Positions 1 to 9,414 of a stretch of DNA of 21,339 bases are shown in pieces; the stretch's first letter is position 1; each line of letters starts with the position of its first letter. Below the pieces are notes generated by a model. The model had not been told where the DNA came from, did no database searches, and saw nothing but the letters and a program-made list of their open reading frames with translations. Location: the NCBI GenBank assembly GCA_023375785.1, contig SZWC01001528.1, positions 5,825 through 27,163 on the forward strand, written 5' to 3'. The position numbers were made by a program, and so were the translations under genes. The stretch is from Penium margaritaceum. Lineage: Eukaryota; Streptophyta; Zygnematophyceae; Desmidiales; Peniaceae.

Positions 1-22
1 GGGCCCCGCGGTAGCGGGGCCC
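1..22. repeat. Perfect GC-only inverted repeat at the window edge
   Basis: Nine-base arms GGGCCCCGC (1-9) and GCGGGGCCC (14-22) are perfect reverse complements around the four-base loop GGTA. Nothing else nearby identifies it. Since it sits at the very edge it may be half of a larger repeat or a place where an assembly ended. Confidence 0.8.
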
Positions 23-62
23 AGCAGATTCCCTTTCAACGCATGGGGTGTCTCGGACCCCT

Positions 63-138
63 CACGCAAACCCCACGCAAACCCCTCCCTCGAACAATCA
101 CAAACACCTCAAACGTGGGGTTTGTGATTGTTCAAGGG
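63..138. repeat. Tandem 11-mer followed by a 22-bp imperfect hairpin
   Basis: CACGCAAACCC occurs twice back to back at 63-73 and 74-84. It is followed by a long inverted repeat: arm 87-108, loop 109-116 (TCAAACGT), arm 117-138, with 20 of 22 positions pairing. The arms contain CAATCACAAAC and GTTTGTGATTG. A hairpin of this size could be a terminal repeat or the core of a small non-autonomous element, but no partner copy or target duplication is visible. Confidence 0.7.
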
Positions 139-1115
139 GCGTGATGACGTCATCCATCCGCAGCTGCATTTCATGTAGCGACGGCATGGTGTTCGCGCGC
201 TTTTTTTTTGGATACGTCGTTGTTTTTCTGCGCCTGGTGGATGTTTCGTTGTTAAAGTGCTTGCTCGCTGTATATGGCGTTGTTAAAGAGCGGTCACTGG
301 ATATGGGAGGCTTATACACGAAATCGATGGGTATATGGTCACCCCCCTGAATGTTGAAGGGCAACTATATGCGAACGTCTATGCGACTCGCATAGACGCG
401 GACAGATGGGTCCAGATCTAGGCGATGGTAGGTGCCTGTTTCAGTTGCCAGTAAATTATAAATGTTTACATCGGACTTTTACGTCTAGCTTATGCCTATT
501 TTCAAGCCGCACATATGCGAGGACCTGCTATCGTTCGAAACTAGTCTCGCATGTACTGTTCTAGCGATCGAGTAGACAGTGATGCTAATCGATGGATACA
601 TTTTTGTTTTCCCAGCAGGTTCAAAGAAACAGTACCCATAAATGACGCACTCGTGAGATGCATCAAGCACGCATCATGCGGAATAAGCCGCCGTCCACAT
701 TGGCCCGCGATAAGTGTGGAATGTTCCTGATTAGTCACTGTATTGTGCTCAGGTATTTTTGGATCACATCTCACCGGTGGTGAGATTGTTGTTGTTTGTG
801 TCGTACACAGCTTACGGTGACCCCTCGGCTCATGTCCATTCACGTGCAGATCCCTGAGGCCGGCAGCCGGTGGCGACGGGCGCCCAGAAGAATTACGTAT
901 TTTGTGGACTCGTGCTGTGTCAGAGCACGTAGGCGTACAGCCTATCAGGATGTAGATCTCGTCGACGTGGCCGTTCTGGTTCAAACGGCTTGTCGTTCTG
1001 ACGAGTCTGAAGGGAATTGTGACCAAAACTGTGTTTTTGCCATTGTTTTGTCCTGCTAGAAAAATAGCGCCGTTGTGCACTGTGTGTGTGTGTGCATCCA
1101 CTAGGTCCGTGGCAC
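139..1115. other. No recognised gene
   Basis: No reading frame here has a recognisable domain. The longest, on the minus strand at 541-1101 (186 codons), has no family signature. The stretch holds a perfect 11-bp inverted repeat (376-398), an 8-bp inverted repeat around GGT (768-786) and a short TG dinucleotide run (about 1080-1094). Its right part is probably the U3 region of the LTR of element A, but the LTR start cannot be set because no second LTR is present. Confidence 0.5.
376..398. repeat. Perfect 11-bp inverted repeat, 1-nt spacer
   Basis: CGTCTATGCGA (376-386) and TCGCATAGACG (388-398) are exact reverse complements separated by one C. The near-perfect dyad would suit a dimeric DNA-binding protein or a cruciform. 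There is no gene close enough to assign a role. Confidence 0.8.
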
Positions 1116-1121
1116 TATATA
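1116..1121 (+). promoter_or_regulatory. TATA box of the LTR promoter of element A
   Basis: CTATATAGG lies about 180 bases upstream of the inferred LTR end at 1303. That fits a U3 promoter with transcription starting some 30 bases downstream, giving an R-U5 of about 150 bases. It is supported by motif and position only. Confidence 0.5.
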
Positions 1122-1303
1122 GGTTGGCCAGACTTCAGTTGTCATTTCTCTCTGCACATTCAAACAGTTGCAGCTTCTGACACTTGTGTTTGTGTCCCTA
1201 GCCAACCCATTGTTGTTCTTACCTCCACCTGTGAGTGCTAGTGAGTTAGCTAGCTGGCTTGCGTTGCCACGCTAGCAACAGCAGTGCTAGGAGCTGTCTT
1301 TCA

Positions 1304-1314
1304 TGGAATCAGAG
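1304..1314 (+). other. Primer-binding site of element A (tRNA-iMet type)
   Basis: TGGAATCAGAG matches TGGTATCAGAG, the usual copia site complementary to the 3' end of initiator tRNA-Met, at 10 of 11 positions. It follows directly after CTTTCA, so an LTR ending in the canonical CA at 1302-1303 fits. No second LTR is available to prove the boundary. Confidence 0.6.
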
Positions 1315-1476
1315 TAGCGAGCCAGTGCTCGCATAGCTGCACAGCAGAGACGTAGTAGCCGAAGAAGTCGTGTGCAACCGCAGCCGTTGCCTTGAGGAGC
1401 AGCAGCAGCAGTGTCCACGGTTTCGGCGGGAGGTCCTGGGAGGGCCCACCACCACTTCGACCGCTTTTTATAAAAT

Positions 1477-2130
1477 CCGCGGTCAATCCGCGGTCGATCC
1501 GCGGTCAATCCGCGGTCAATCCGTAATCCACAGTCAATACGCGGATACCTTCCACGGTCGATTCGCGGTCGTTCCGCGGTCGTTCCGCGGTGCTCCGCGG
1601 TGACAAAGCGTCCGCGGCGGGCGCGGCAACCGTGCGACCGTGTTGGAACACACGTCAAAAGTGCCGCGGAGGCACCCAGCGTTCCGCGTTCGCCACCCCG
1701 CGGTGACGATTTCCAGCCCAGATCCGCGGTGTTCCGCGGATCCGCACAGCTCCGCCGCAGCTCCACCTCCGTGCAGCTCCACCTCCGCGGCCGTGCAGGA
1801 AAAACATCGGCGCTGCTCGCCGTGGACCTGCGACCGCGGAGCTGCGGGTACGGAACGCGTCGACCGCGGACCTCAGCAGCCCGTGTTCTACATCGGCGCG
1901 ACCGCGGTGACTGCGGTCAACCGCGGAAATCCGCGGTAAACGTGGTAAACCGCGGTACTCCGCGGTCACCCGCGGTAATCCGCGGTGATCCGCGGTGACC
2001 CGCGGTGAGCTTCCGCGGTGAAGTTCACCGCGGAAGGTATCCGCGGAGACGCTCCGCGGAGGAGTTCCGCGGGGAGGAAGTTCCGCGGAAGGGCGGTTCC
2101 GTGGAAACGCTCCGCGGAGAACTACCGCGG
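1477..2130. repeat. Array of 32 CCGCGG palindromes in the leader of element A
   Basis: I count 32 CCGCGG hexamers within 654 bases. Three stretches are evenly spaced: 11-bp steps at 1477, 1488, 1499 and 1510; 10-bp steps at 1950, 1960, 1970, 1980, 1990 and 2000; 13-bp steps at 2028, 2041, 2054 and 2067. The base after the hexamer is mostly T up to about 2018 and mostly A after it. The array lies between the primer-binding site and gag, so it would be part of the transcript. The last part overlaps the upstream extension of the gag frame. Confidence 0.95.
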
Positions 2131-2260
2131 AGAAGAAAAACAGGGGAGGAAACCGGTTGTCATGCCGAAGCAAACCTCCTCCAGCATGGCTGCAGACGCA
2201 GCTGCCGAGGGCAGCGCCGTCAGCGGTCAACGTCGACCACTGCCATCATCACCACAACGG

Positions 2261-2398
2261 CAGCAGCAGTCGCAGCAGCAGCAGCAGCAGCCGCCATTAC
2301 AGCAACAGCAGCCACTACAGCAGCAGCAGCAGCAGCAGCGACAGCAGCAGCCGCCGCCACAACACCAGCAGCCACCGCTGCAACAGCAGCAGCAGCGG
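2261..2398 (+). repeat. CAG/CAA microsatellite coding polyglutamine
   Basis: This is a run of CAG with interspersed CAA, CCA and CCG triplets inside gag of element A. No TAG or TAA occurs among the Gln codons of this tract, which is relevant to the stop-codon pattern described elsewhere. Confidence 0.9.
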
Positions 2399-3564
2399 CC
2401 GCCGAGCCCGACTACATTGGCGCGCCAAGTGCGCGCACTGGCGGACCTACAGGCGGAGAGCCGCGATACCTTGACGAGGCAGGTGGCCGAACTACAGGAT
2501 ATGATCAGGGGCTTGCTGCCCCAGCAGCAGCAGCAGCGTCCGTTGACTGACCCGAGCGAGGGTCACCTTGCTCATGGCGGGAATGGTGACGAAGTCGCGG
2601 AGAACCTCTCCGACTCCGGCGAGGAGGGCGAGGAAGAGGTGCTCCGAGCGCGCCTCATCCGCCTGGAGGCGCGTCGCAGAGCGCATGAGGCCAATGCAGC
2701 CCTCCAGGGGACCAACTCCAGCTCCAACGCTGACCCGAGCTCGTCCCGCCGCCCACTAAGCTTTGAGGAGCTGGCCTTGCGGGCCCGCCTGGGTAAGGGA
2801 ATTGCCTCCTCAATTCCTGGTCCCGCAGTGGCTTCGGCCGTTGCCCTGCCGACGATCAAGCCACCCAAGTGGTTTGAGTCAGACCCGCCCGTCTTCCGGA
2901 CTGGGAACGACTTCAAGTCCTGGGAGCCACGCTTCCGCATGTGGGCCATGAGCGAGGGAGTCCTCCCCTACTACCTCGCACCATATTAGGCGTCTGACCC
3001 CGCTCAGACACACATGACAGTCCGCGCAGCTTCCGGCCTGATGAAGGCCGCCCCGGACTTCACCAAGGACTTCAGTCGGTTCCTTGGCGATTCGTTGACC
3101 GGCTCAGGAGCTGACCCTTACGCGGCATGGGCATTGGCCGTCACTTTGTTTGAGGGCGCCACCCTGGCGTTGACATCCCAGCGCCTCGCCGACTTCAACT
3201 CCCTCTGCCAGACTGCTCAGGAGTCTGCAGCCGATTACTGGTGCCGGGCGATCCAGTTGTACGAGGATCTTGGGGACGACGCCCCTGCGCAATACCCTGC
3301 CCTCCAGGTCATCCTCTCCGGCATTCACCCCGACTACGCGCGCGTCTTCAGCAACTTTGACCAGACACTGCTTCGCGACATGGCGAGCGACGGGACCCTG
3401 CTGCGCTGGGCCACTCTCCACTTTCTGGATGTGGCAGGCATGGACGCTGCGAACCGCGCTCGCCGCAGCACCGCTTCAGCCGCAGTTGCCGCCGCGTCGC
3501 CCACCCCTCCGTCTACAGCAACGGCGGCTCCAGCACAGGGGAAGAAGGGTCGCAGAGCGTCGGG

Positions 3565-3690
3565 TGATGGTAGCAGCGGCGGGATCAGCAGCGGCACCAG
3601 CACTGGCAGCGGCAACCGCAGCAACAGCAGCGGGAGCAGCAGCAGCGGTGGCAGCAGCAGCAGCAGCGGCTCTAGCAGCACGACGGGACG
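3565..3690 (+). repeat. AGC/GGC-rich triplet tract coding Ser/Gly
   Basis: Imperfect AGC, GGC and ACC triplets encode a serine-glycine linker just before the zinc knuckle of gag in element A. The minus strand reads as leucine-rich or alanine-rich shadows. Confidence 0.85.
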
Positions 3691-3871
3691 TCGCCTCGTG
3701 TGCTTCAACTGCGGTGGTGACCATCGCTATCCCGACTGCACTCGCCTGACAGGACGTCCACTGGATTGGGCCAAGGTCACCCGTGGGCTGCAGCAGGCGC
3801 ACGAGGCGCGCATGCGCCAGACGTCCGGTGCGACCGCCCGCTCGGCCGCCACTACCGCAGCCGTCCCAGAN

Positions 3872-5026
3872 ACGCTCATCTCAGGGAGGTGCGAGTGACT
3901 TGACTGAGTCGAGGGGTCCTACTGCCTGTGGACTGTCTGTGTCGTTGCGTGGTGATGTATGTGTTGGTCCCCATGCCCAGCAGTGTGCGCGTGACGGACC
4001 CGATGACACGTCTTGGTTGCATGCGTCTCATGTCCGCTCCGCTGCTCGTCTTGCCGCGTCGCCTGCCGAGCGGCCTGCTGCCGCGCCTTGTTCCGTCGCC
4101 GAGTGCCACGTTGCCCCTTGTACACGGGTCACAGATGCCACATGGGTCGTGGACTCTGGTGCCACCCATCACATGACGTGTCGTCGTGATGCCTTTGTTG
4201 TCTTGCATCCCGTTGGCGCTGTTCGCTCTGTTCGCACTGCAGCTGGCCATGAGGTCCCTGTCCAGGGTGTTGGGGTTGTGCAGTTCACCGGGCCAGCTGG
4301 TCTCGTATACATCTCCGACGTCCTTTTTGTCCCTGATCTGGAACTCAGCCTGCTGTCTGTCCGTGCCTGCACCAAGATGGGCCTCGGTGTCACGCACANG
4401 ATGCTCGCATCTTTGTGCGCGACACCGAGGAGACCGTCCTCAGTGGGACGGTCGTCGATGATCTTTATCACATTGTTGGGTGCTCTGCGAGTGCACCCCC
4501 TTTGCCTCCCTCTTCCGCTGCCCGTGTTTTTGTCGCTGGTGCTCTGTCCCCCGAACACCACCGCCTCCTGCATCGACGTCTCTGTCATGTGCACCTAGGG
4601 GCTGTCGATAGGCTGATCCGCACCCAGCCAGCTCTTGGTCTTGATGCCGCGTCCTTCGAGGCGCCGCCCACGACCGACTGTCTGGCCTGTGCTGAAGGAA
4701 AAATGCACCGGTCTACTTATCCTGCGTCTGTCTCCAGGGCTCGTCGGCCCCTGGAGCTTGTCCACTCCGACCTCATGGGTCCGCTCCCTGTTGAGTTTCA
4801 GGAAGACCGCAGTCGCTACGTCCTGACGTTGACTGATGACTTCACGCGCATGCGCTGGGTCTACAGCCTGCGTCAGAAGAGCGATGCAGCCATTGCGGAC
4901 CGCATCTGGCTGGTCATGGCCAAACGCCAGTCCCCCCACCGCCTTCACACCTTTCGCTCGGACCGTGGCGGCGAGTACCTCGGTGACATGGCACGCTCCT
5001 TCACCGAGCTCGGTGTCTTTCAACTA
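3872..5026 (+). pseudogene. pol: pol fragment of copia element A: protease and partial integrase
   Basis: From 3872 to about 4398 the frame encodes the aspartic protease with the motif VVDSGATHHM (catalytic Asp codon 4152-4154) and a conserved downstream segment ending in SLLSV. At the ambiguous base 4399 the coding frame changes and continues with a GAG-pre-integrase zinc region: paired His around LLHRRLCHVH, then CLAC. The integrase core follows with VHSDLMG (first Asp, 4769-4771) and FRSDRGGEY (second Asp, 4961-4963). The fragment stops after TELGV, before the expected catalytic Glu and the PYTPQQNG-like segment. It is therefore a truncated polyprotein with neither complete integrase nor reverse transcriptase. 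The two frame changes are opposite in direction and cancel out. Confidence 0.88.
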
Positions 5027-5029
5027 GAA

Positions 5030-5045
5030 GCGAATTCACTAGTGA
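5030..5045. other. Possible cloning-vector/adaptor remnant (abutting EcoRI and SpeI sites)
   Basis: GCGAATTCACTAGTGA contains GAATTC directly abutting ACTAGT. From memory it equals one flank of the pGEM-T Easy polylinker over 16 bases. It lies exactly where homology to copia pol stops and base composition changes from GC-rich to C/A-rich. A join between unrelated fragments, made in the laboratory or during assembly, is a real possibility. Chance is the alternative. Confidence 0.5.
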
Positions 5046-6429
5046 CTACCAACCTCGCTCCTCATGCACCACAGAACCAAGTACATGCACCCAGCGCAGA
5101 AACAAGAAGAACTAACGAATCAATTCTCATGCAAGGCCAGACACGCGACTCAGACATCTCATTGGTCTCTCTCACCTTGATCCTAACATGGATGTTAATC
5201 TCCATCCTAAATATGGACGGCAACTTAGCAAGATTTTTCTTCTTGCACAAGACGATTTATTCCCCGGACCCCATGCCCTCGAAAAATCAATGAATCCCCT
5301 CTACTCCACTCTTCTATGACAGCCCTAGTGTTTTGACATGCGTTCTACCTCCAAGTACCACCAAATTACCCAACCAACCCCCCAAACCTCCCTTCTCATG
5401 CTCCACCAGTGAACAACACGCGACATCTTCTCAGCCAAGGCTTGGACTACAGCTCGCCAAAACATGCAGCCAACCCATCAGCCAGCTCTTTCCACCTTAC
5501 CCACAGCATTGGACACCCGCATTGCTACCTCAACATCAATGCCCTGACACTACCACTTGGACTCCTGAACCTCCGGCCAAGAGAATGACTAGGGCTGGCC
5601 TCATTACCCATGGCAAACCCGTGGCAGATCTGGAACCCACGGACACTCCCCCTCTCTCATGCTAAGGATACCACCATGCATTCAATGACGCAAAACTAAC
5701 TCCTACAAAACATATATACCTGCATCTACAGCACCAATGTGGCTAGTGCCATCCTCAACAACCCGTCTCCTCGACCGCACCGAGCCTCAACCCGTTGAGC
5801 AGATTGGGCTACACCCATCCCTTGGCTGCATCCACCCTTGTCCAGTTTCAACGCCCTCATGGCTAGCGCCTCCAAGAGATTCGCGGCTACAAGGGCACAT
5901 CACCATTACCACCACAAAGGGAGCCTGGAATAACATCTTGAACATCGACTACTGCTCTAGTCTTTTTGGACACCATAAAAATCATCCATGGCTAAAGGCG
6001 AGCCCACTCAACACTTACTAGCTCAAGTACCCAAAGAACCTACCTTGCCCACCCAAAATCAGCTTCAAATATTCAGTCGACGGGCACCCACAAAGATATC
6101 CATCCTCGGTCTCCGTAATCATGGCACATCTCTAGGATCCCCCTGACCCTCCTCCCCATCCCCCTTTTACAAAGATCCAACCACACTACTTGACCATCAG
6201 AATGTGTCAGCAATCCAAATAATTACTAAGTCCACCACTTAGTGGATTTCACAGGATGATATTCATACAAATGTCCTATACATCATCCACATACCCTCTC
6301 TCATCGTACCCTTTGTTTCTAGCACAAACATCTCAAAAATTACATCCCTCATAGTCCATTTGAAAACCTAGCCCAGAAGCTGAAAGCCTCCTTCCCAATT
6401 CACAAATATGGGCAACTTTTTTACAACTT
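5046..6429 (+). other. C/A-rich stretch, G-poor plus strand, no confident gene
   Basis: The plus strand is markedly poor in G; for example 5341-5400 has about three G. Short open stretches rich in Pro, Thr, Asn, His and Ser occur in more than one frame (5333-5665; 5337-5588; 5737-6021), with no recognisable domain. The composition recalls the sense strand of a decayed retroelement, but no reverse transcriptase, integrase or nuclease motif was found. Left neighbour is the vector-like seam at 5030-5045. Confidence 0.35.
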
Positions 6430-7975
6430 ACCACTGATTCGTGGATCTATGTGGTAGGCAGATCCTTGTTAGAGACACCTTCCACAAGGGAGCTTGACAA
6501 CACAGTAGACATTGTAGCATCTTGGGAAGGCATAACAACCACACCCATGACAATGACCAAGGCCACAACCTGCCAAAAAGGACACAACAAAATGCCACAA
6601 AGAGACAGACCAAGTCTTGGCGGCTGAAGCCGTGGATGAAAGCACCACAATCCCATCCCAGCTTACACACATGCTCAGCCACACCGCTGTCAAGTTTAAA
6701 CCCCCCTTTTTGAAATTCATGAACCCTGTATCCTCCCAACCTATCAATACAACAGCTCACCAAATTTGGGTGGATACTACGTCCCCAATCCGCACAACGA
6801 GGTCTCCTATTGCTAGCCCGACCCTATAGGATAGCAACCCCATGGCAATGGATACTAGCTCTGATAAGGAAACGCCGAGGACAAAATCTTCCTCGTAAAT
6901 GAACCATGAGACGGTCAGCACAACGGAAACCCCATCGTCACTTCCTTGCATTTTCACCAGCATCCTTCACGAAGATACTTCTACAACGTGTCAAATGTTG
7001 GCATGCTTACAGACGACAAGATGGAACACATGGACTATGATGGAGAGGACAACCTTGAATAGCATATCACAAAAGACCCCATTCTTTCCACCTTTGACGA
7101 CGACGGTGAAAAAACTCCCGTGCTAAAGGTGTCTTTGGCAAGACCACTCAATTTAAAAGACAAGATGTACAAGTTATGCTAAATAGTCATCCTAACGTTT
7201 CCAGCAAAACACTCCAGGCAGGGAAACAAGATTACCCATGTGTTTTAAAAGTACTTTCAGTATCTCTTTCCACAAGACACCTCACAAGGAACCATCAAGG
7301 CAACAAATATTGTCACCACTGAATCACTGTATAGGGGAAAGACATCCCTAGCCACCACGTCATTTCTTATGACGACGACAGAATCATCCAAGAAATGGCG
7401 GCCATACTCTCTCCTTGTCACTATGCGCTAGAAGGTAAAACCTTTTCCTCAATGAATTTACCCTCCGCAACGTGTTGCATGCCCCACACTTACCCCGTCT
7501 TGGTTGATGCACTCTGCAAGACTGGACGCTAGAATCGAAGTCATTGTCACCAAAGTAATATGCCCCAAGTTTGAAGCCCACTAGATCCTCCATCCCAATG
7601 AGCGAACCATCACCATCCGGAACTTCCACATGGAGAAGCATCTTATGGAAATTGCTGAGATCTTGACAGAGCATATACCCTTGAACAAAAACCAGACCTT
7701 CCTGGTAGATCTGAAGCATGTCCTCCATGATATCCAACCGAAAACAGGTTTGACCACAACAACGATCCTGGGAATGCCCGATCACCACACCAATGACCCT
7801 CGTTTGAAAAAGGTTATCTCCATATTTAATATCCAGAACTCCACCGAGGATGTTATCATCAAACTTTCAGGCACTTACTATGAAGAGTGACTATAATCAT
7901 CACACCATGCACCACTACATCTTTGATGTCACGCTCTCCCATCCGCTCCTCGAGATCAAGATAGTGGAGGAATAG
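6430..7975 (+). pseudogene. Decayed protein-coding remnant, family unknown
   Basis: Protein-like stretches with balanced acidic and basic residues follow one another in changing plus-strand frames. They occur about 6430-6610, about 6600-6829, about 6870-7180, about 7360-7530, an open frame at 7585-7890 containing ERTITIRNFHMEKHLMEIAE, and about 7880-7975 containing HHYIFDVTLSHPLLEIK. Stops between and within them include TAG, TGA and TAA, and each join needs a frame change. I do not recognise the family. The segment RTITIRNF could be the first strand of an RNA-binding fold, which is only a guess. The stretch could be an old retroelement ORF or a host pseudogene. Confidence 0.3.
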
Positions 7976-8108
7976 ATGAGTAAGTCTGCTCCATGCATCC
8001 ACTCCCCATCTCCATGTTCCCTCTCTCATACAACCTTTATAACAATGATTCCTATCTCCACACCTTTGTACACTTTGCATGCTTTCCACTATTTGGATAT
8101 CCAAACAG

Positions 8109-8143
8109 AAAAAAAGAAAAAAAAAAGAAAAAACAAAAAAAAA
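8109..8143 (+). repeat. A-rich tract
   Basis: Runs of A are interrupted by single G or C. It could be a retroposed poly(A) tail, but no target duplication or upstream retroposon body can be tied to it. A further Pro/Thr/Ser-rich open stretch follows at 8214-8558 without a recognisable domain. Confidence 0.7.
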
Positions 8144-8560
8144 CACTCTGTGGAGTAAAGAAACCTTCTCCAATAAGTGGCTAACCAAGAAGATTCTACA
8201 AGTGCTCTGGTAGGTCCTAAAAATTCCCCCCTCCTATGCACCAGATCTTGTCCCCTTCTCACGCTACACTTCTCATCGACCTTCCTTCACACTACTCTCC
8301 AACCATCCACCAGCGCAAGTTCCAAATCTGAACGTGCAACCATCACACATTGTCCACCCCCAGACACGCCCTCCTTCAAACCAAACACAGCAGTTAGCTG
8401 CAAAAGGAGAGTATACCAATCCATGTTCTCCGCCTCCAATCATCACACGCATCTACGCTAGCTCAAAAGACACAGAGATCACCCAGTTTCCAACTACCAA
8501 CTTGAACCACACTAAAGGGAACAAAAAGCACAGATACAACATCTGTTTCTACATTTGAAG

Positions 8561-9414
8561 CTATATATGCTTATGATACTCTACGTGTCTCCCCTAGACA
8601 GATCCTTGCAGTCTCGCACCTGTTTCGAGTGCTAGTGCGTAAGCTGACTGGAATAGCCAAGAAGCCTCTAAGCATCTTCTCATAAACATAGTGGGTTATG
8701 GATGTAAGCACACAAATACCCACTCGCAAGGCCTAGGGACTCATGTACATCAGAGTCAAAATAGACACATGACCCTCCTCACTTATCTTGATTAGTAGAT
8801 ATTGCTATGTTCCCAGACGTACACAAGTCCCTAAACTCCGGAAGTGAGGATTCCTGTCCTTACATTTGTAGGCACTATGTGTCGACCTCATGATTTTAAC
8901 CCCGTTCAGCCAAGGGCATCTTGGCCACCTGTCCCGACCTCCGGCGTTTCGTTCCCAAACAATCTGACACATTTGACCGCTTTTTAGAATAGTGAACATA
9001 AGTGTCGCAAATCGTATCGGCATTGCAATAGTGTTTGATTGACTTCTTGGTGGTGCTGGAATATTACAAAGTCATGCCACAATGTTCTTAAAAACCCCCA
9101 ACTTCTCAATAGAGTTTATCAGAACGACTACTCACGAGGGGGTGTCGCACATGTCACCTGGGTCAAGCACCCAAGACCCAACATGTACCTCATTGTGTTT
9201 CTCACTATTTTATACATGTGCTTCAAATGTTTAGTACTTGTCATTGAAGTATACTTAGTACTAAATATAAGTTATCAAATTATCCCAATCCCTTCAATTG
9301 TCTTGTTTCTCGCACCTCATCCCCGGGACCCATCCACAATTTACTTGGTCTAACACTTGGTATAAAAATATTGTGGCACTCGAGGGGAAGCTGATGCATT
9401 AACTATAAGCTGAT
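8561..9414. other. No recognised gene
   Basis: This is AT-richer sequence up to the 5' LTR of element B. The only longer plus frame (9039-9353, 104 codons) has a hydrophobic middle but no family signature, and I regard it as chance. No RNA gene was recognised. Confidence 0.5.

Larger units (their letters stand above)
2162..3898 (+). pseudogene. gag: gag of copia element A, interrupted by one in-frame TAG
   Basis: This is the structural (capsid/nucleocapsid) protein. I place the start at ATG 2162; an upstream ATG at 2018 is in frame but lies inside the CCGCGG array. The protein begins with a polyglutamine region (codons about 2261-2398), then a charged, probably coiled-coil segment rich in Glu and Arg, then the capsid-like part. 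A Ser/Gly tract encoded by AGC repeats (about 3565-3690) leads to the knuckle CFNCGGDHRYPDC, which is CX2CX3HX4C, one residue shorter than the usual CX2CX4HX4C. A TAG at 2987-2989 breaks the frame within the capsid region, after which the same frame is open to 3898. Near 3871, an ambiguous base, the coding signal moves to another frame. The TAG is not at a gag/pol boundary, so programmed readthrough is unlikely. Confidence 0.82.
1304..5026 (+). mobile_element. Ty1/copia-type LTR retrotransposon A, 5' part, truncated
   Basis: Order seen: primer-binding site (1304), long CCGCGG-rich leader, gag with zinc knuckle, aspartic protease with a DSG motif, GAG-pre-integrase HHCC region, integrase core with the first two catalytic Asp. 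Protease followed by integrase, with reverse transcriptase expected after, is the copia (Pseudoviridae) order. The integrase ends before its catalytic Glu at about 5026. Reverse transcriptase, RNase H and the 3' LTR are absent from the window. The 5' LTR presumably lies left of 1304 and ends in CA at 1302-1303. Few lesions are visible apart from the truncation, one in-frame TAG and two ambiguous bases, so this copy looks younger than element B. Confidence 0.88.

Noticed and set aside
525-545. tRNA B-box-like GTTCGAAA
   Set aside because: No A box, cloverleaf or terminator could be placed around it.
541-1101. 186-codon minus-strand gene
   Set aside because: No domain, few acidic residues, and it lies in the probable LTR region of element A. 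An open frame of this length can occur by chance.
1287-1766. Arg-rich minus-strand protein of 159 codons (and similar frames at 1600-1998, 1655-2230)
   Set aside because: These are translations of the CCGCGG array; the Arg/Gly/Pro content is a by-product of the repeat.
1477-2130. CRISPR-like array
   Set aside because: The repeated unit is only a 6-7 base palindrome at 10-13 bp steps, with no spacers of uniform length and no cas genes, in a eukaryotic retrotransposon.
2987-2989. Programmed readthrough stop at a gag-pol boundary
   Set aside because: The TAG lies inside gag, well before the zinc knuckle and protease, so readthrough would not regulate pol expression.
6428-6763. Hydrophobic minus-strand frame with many Cys and Trp
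   Set aside because: It is antisense to better-balanced plus-strand segments and has no family signature.
9039-9353. 104-codon plus frame with a hydrophobic core
   Set aside because: AT-rich composition with no recognisable domain; such a frame fits chance.
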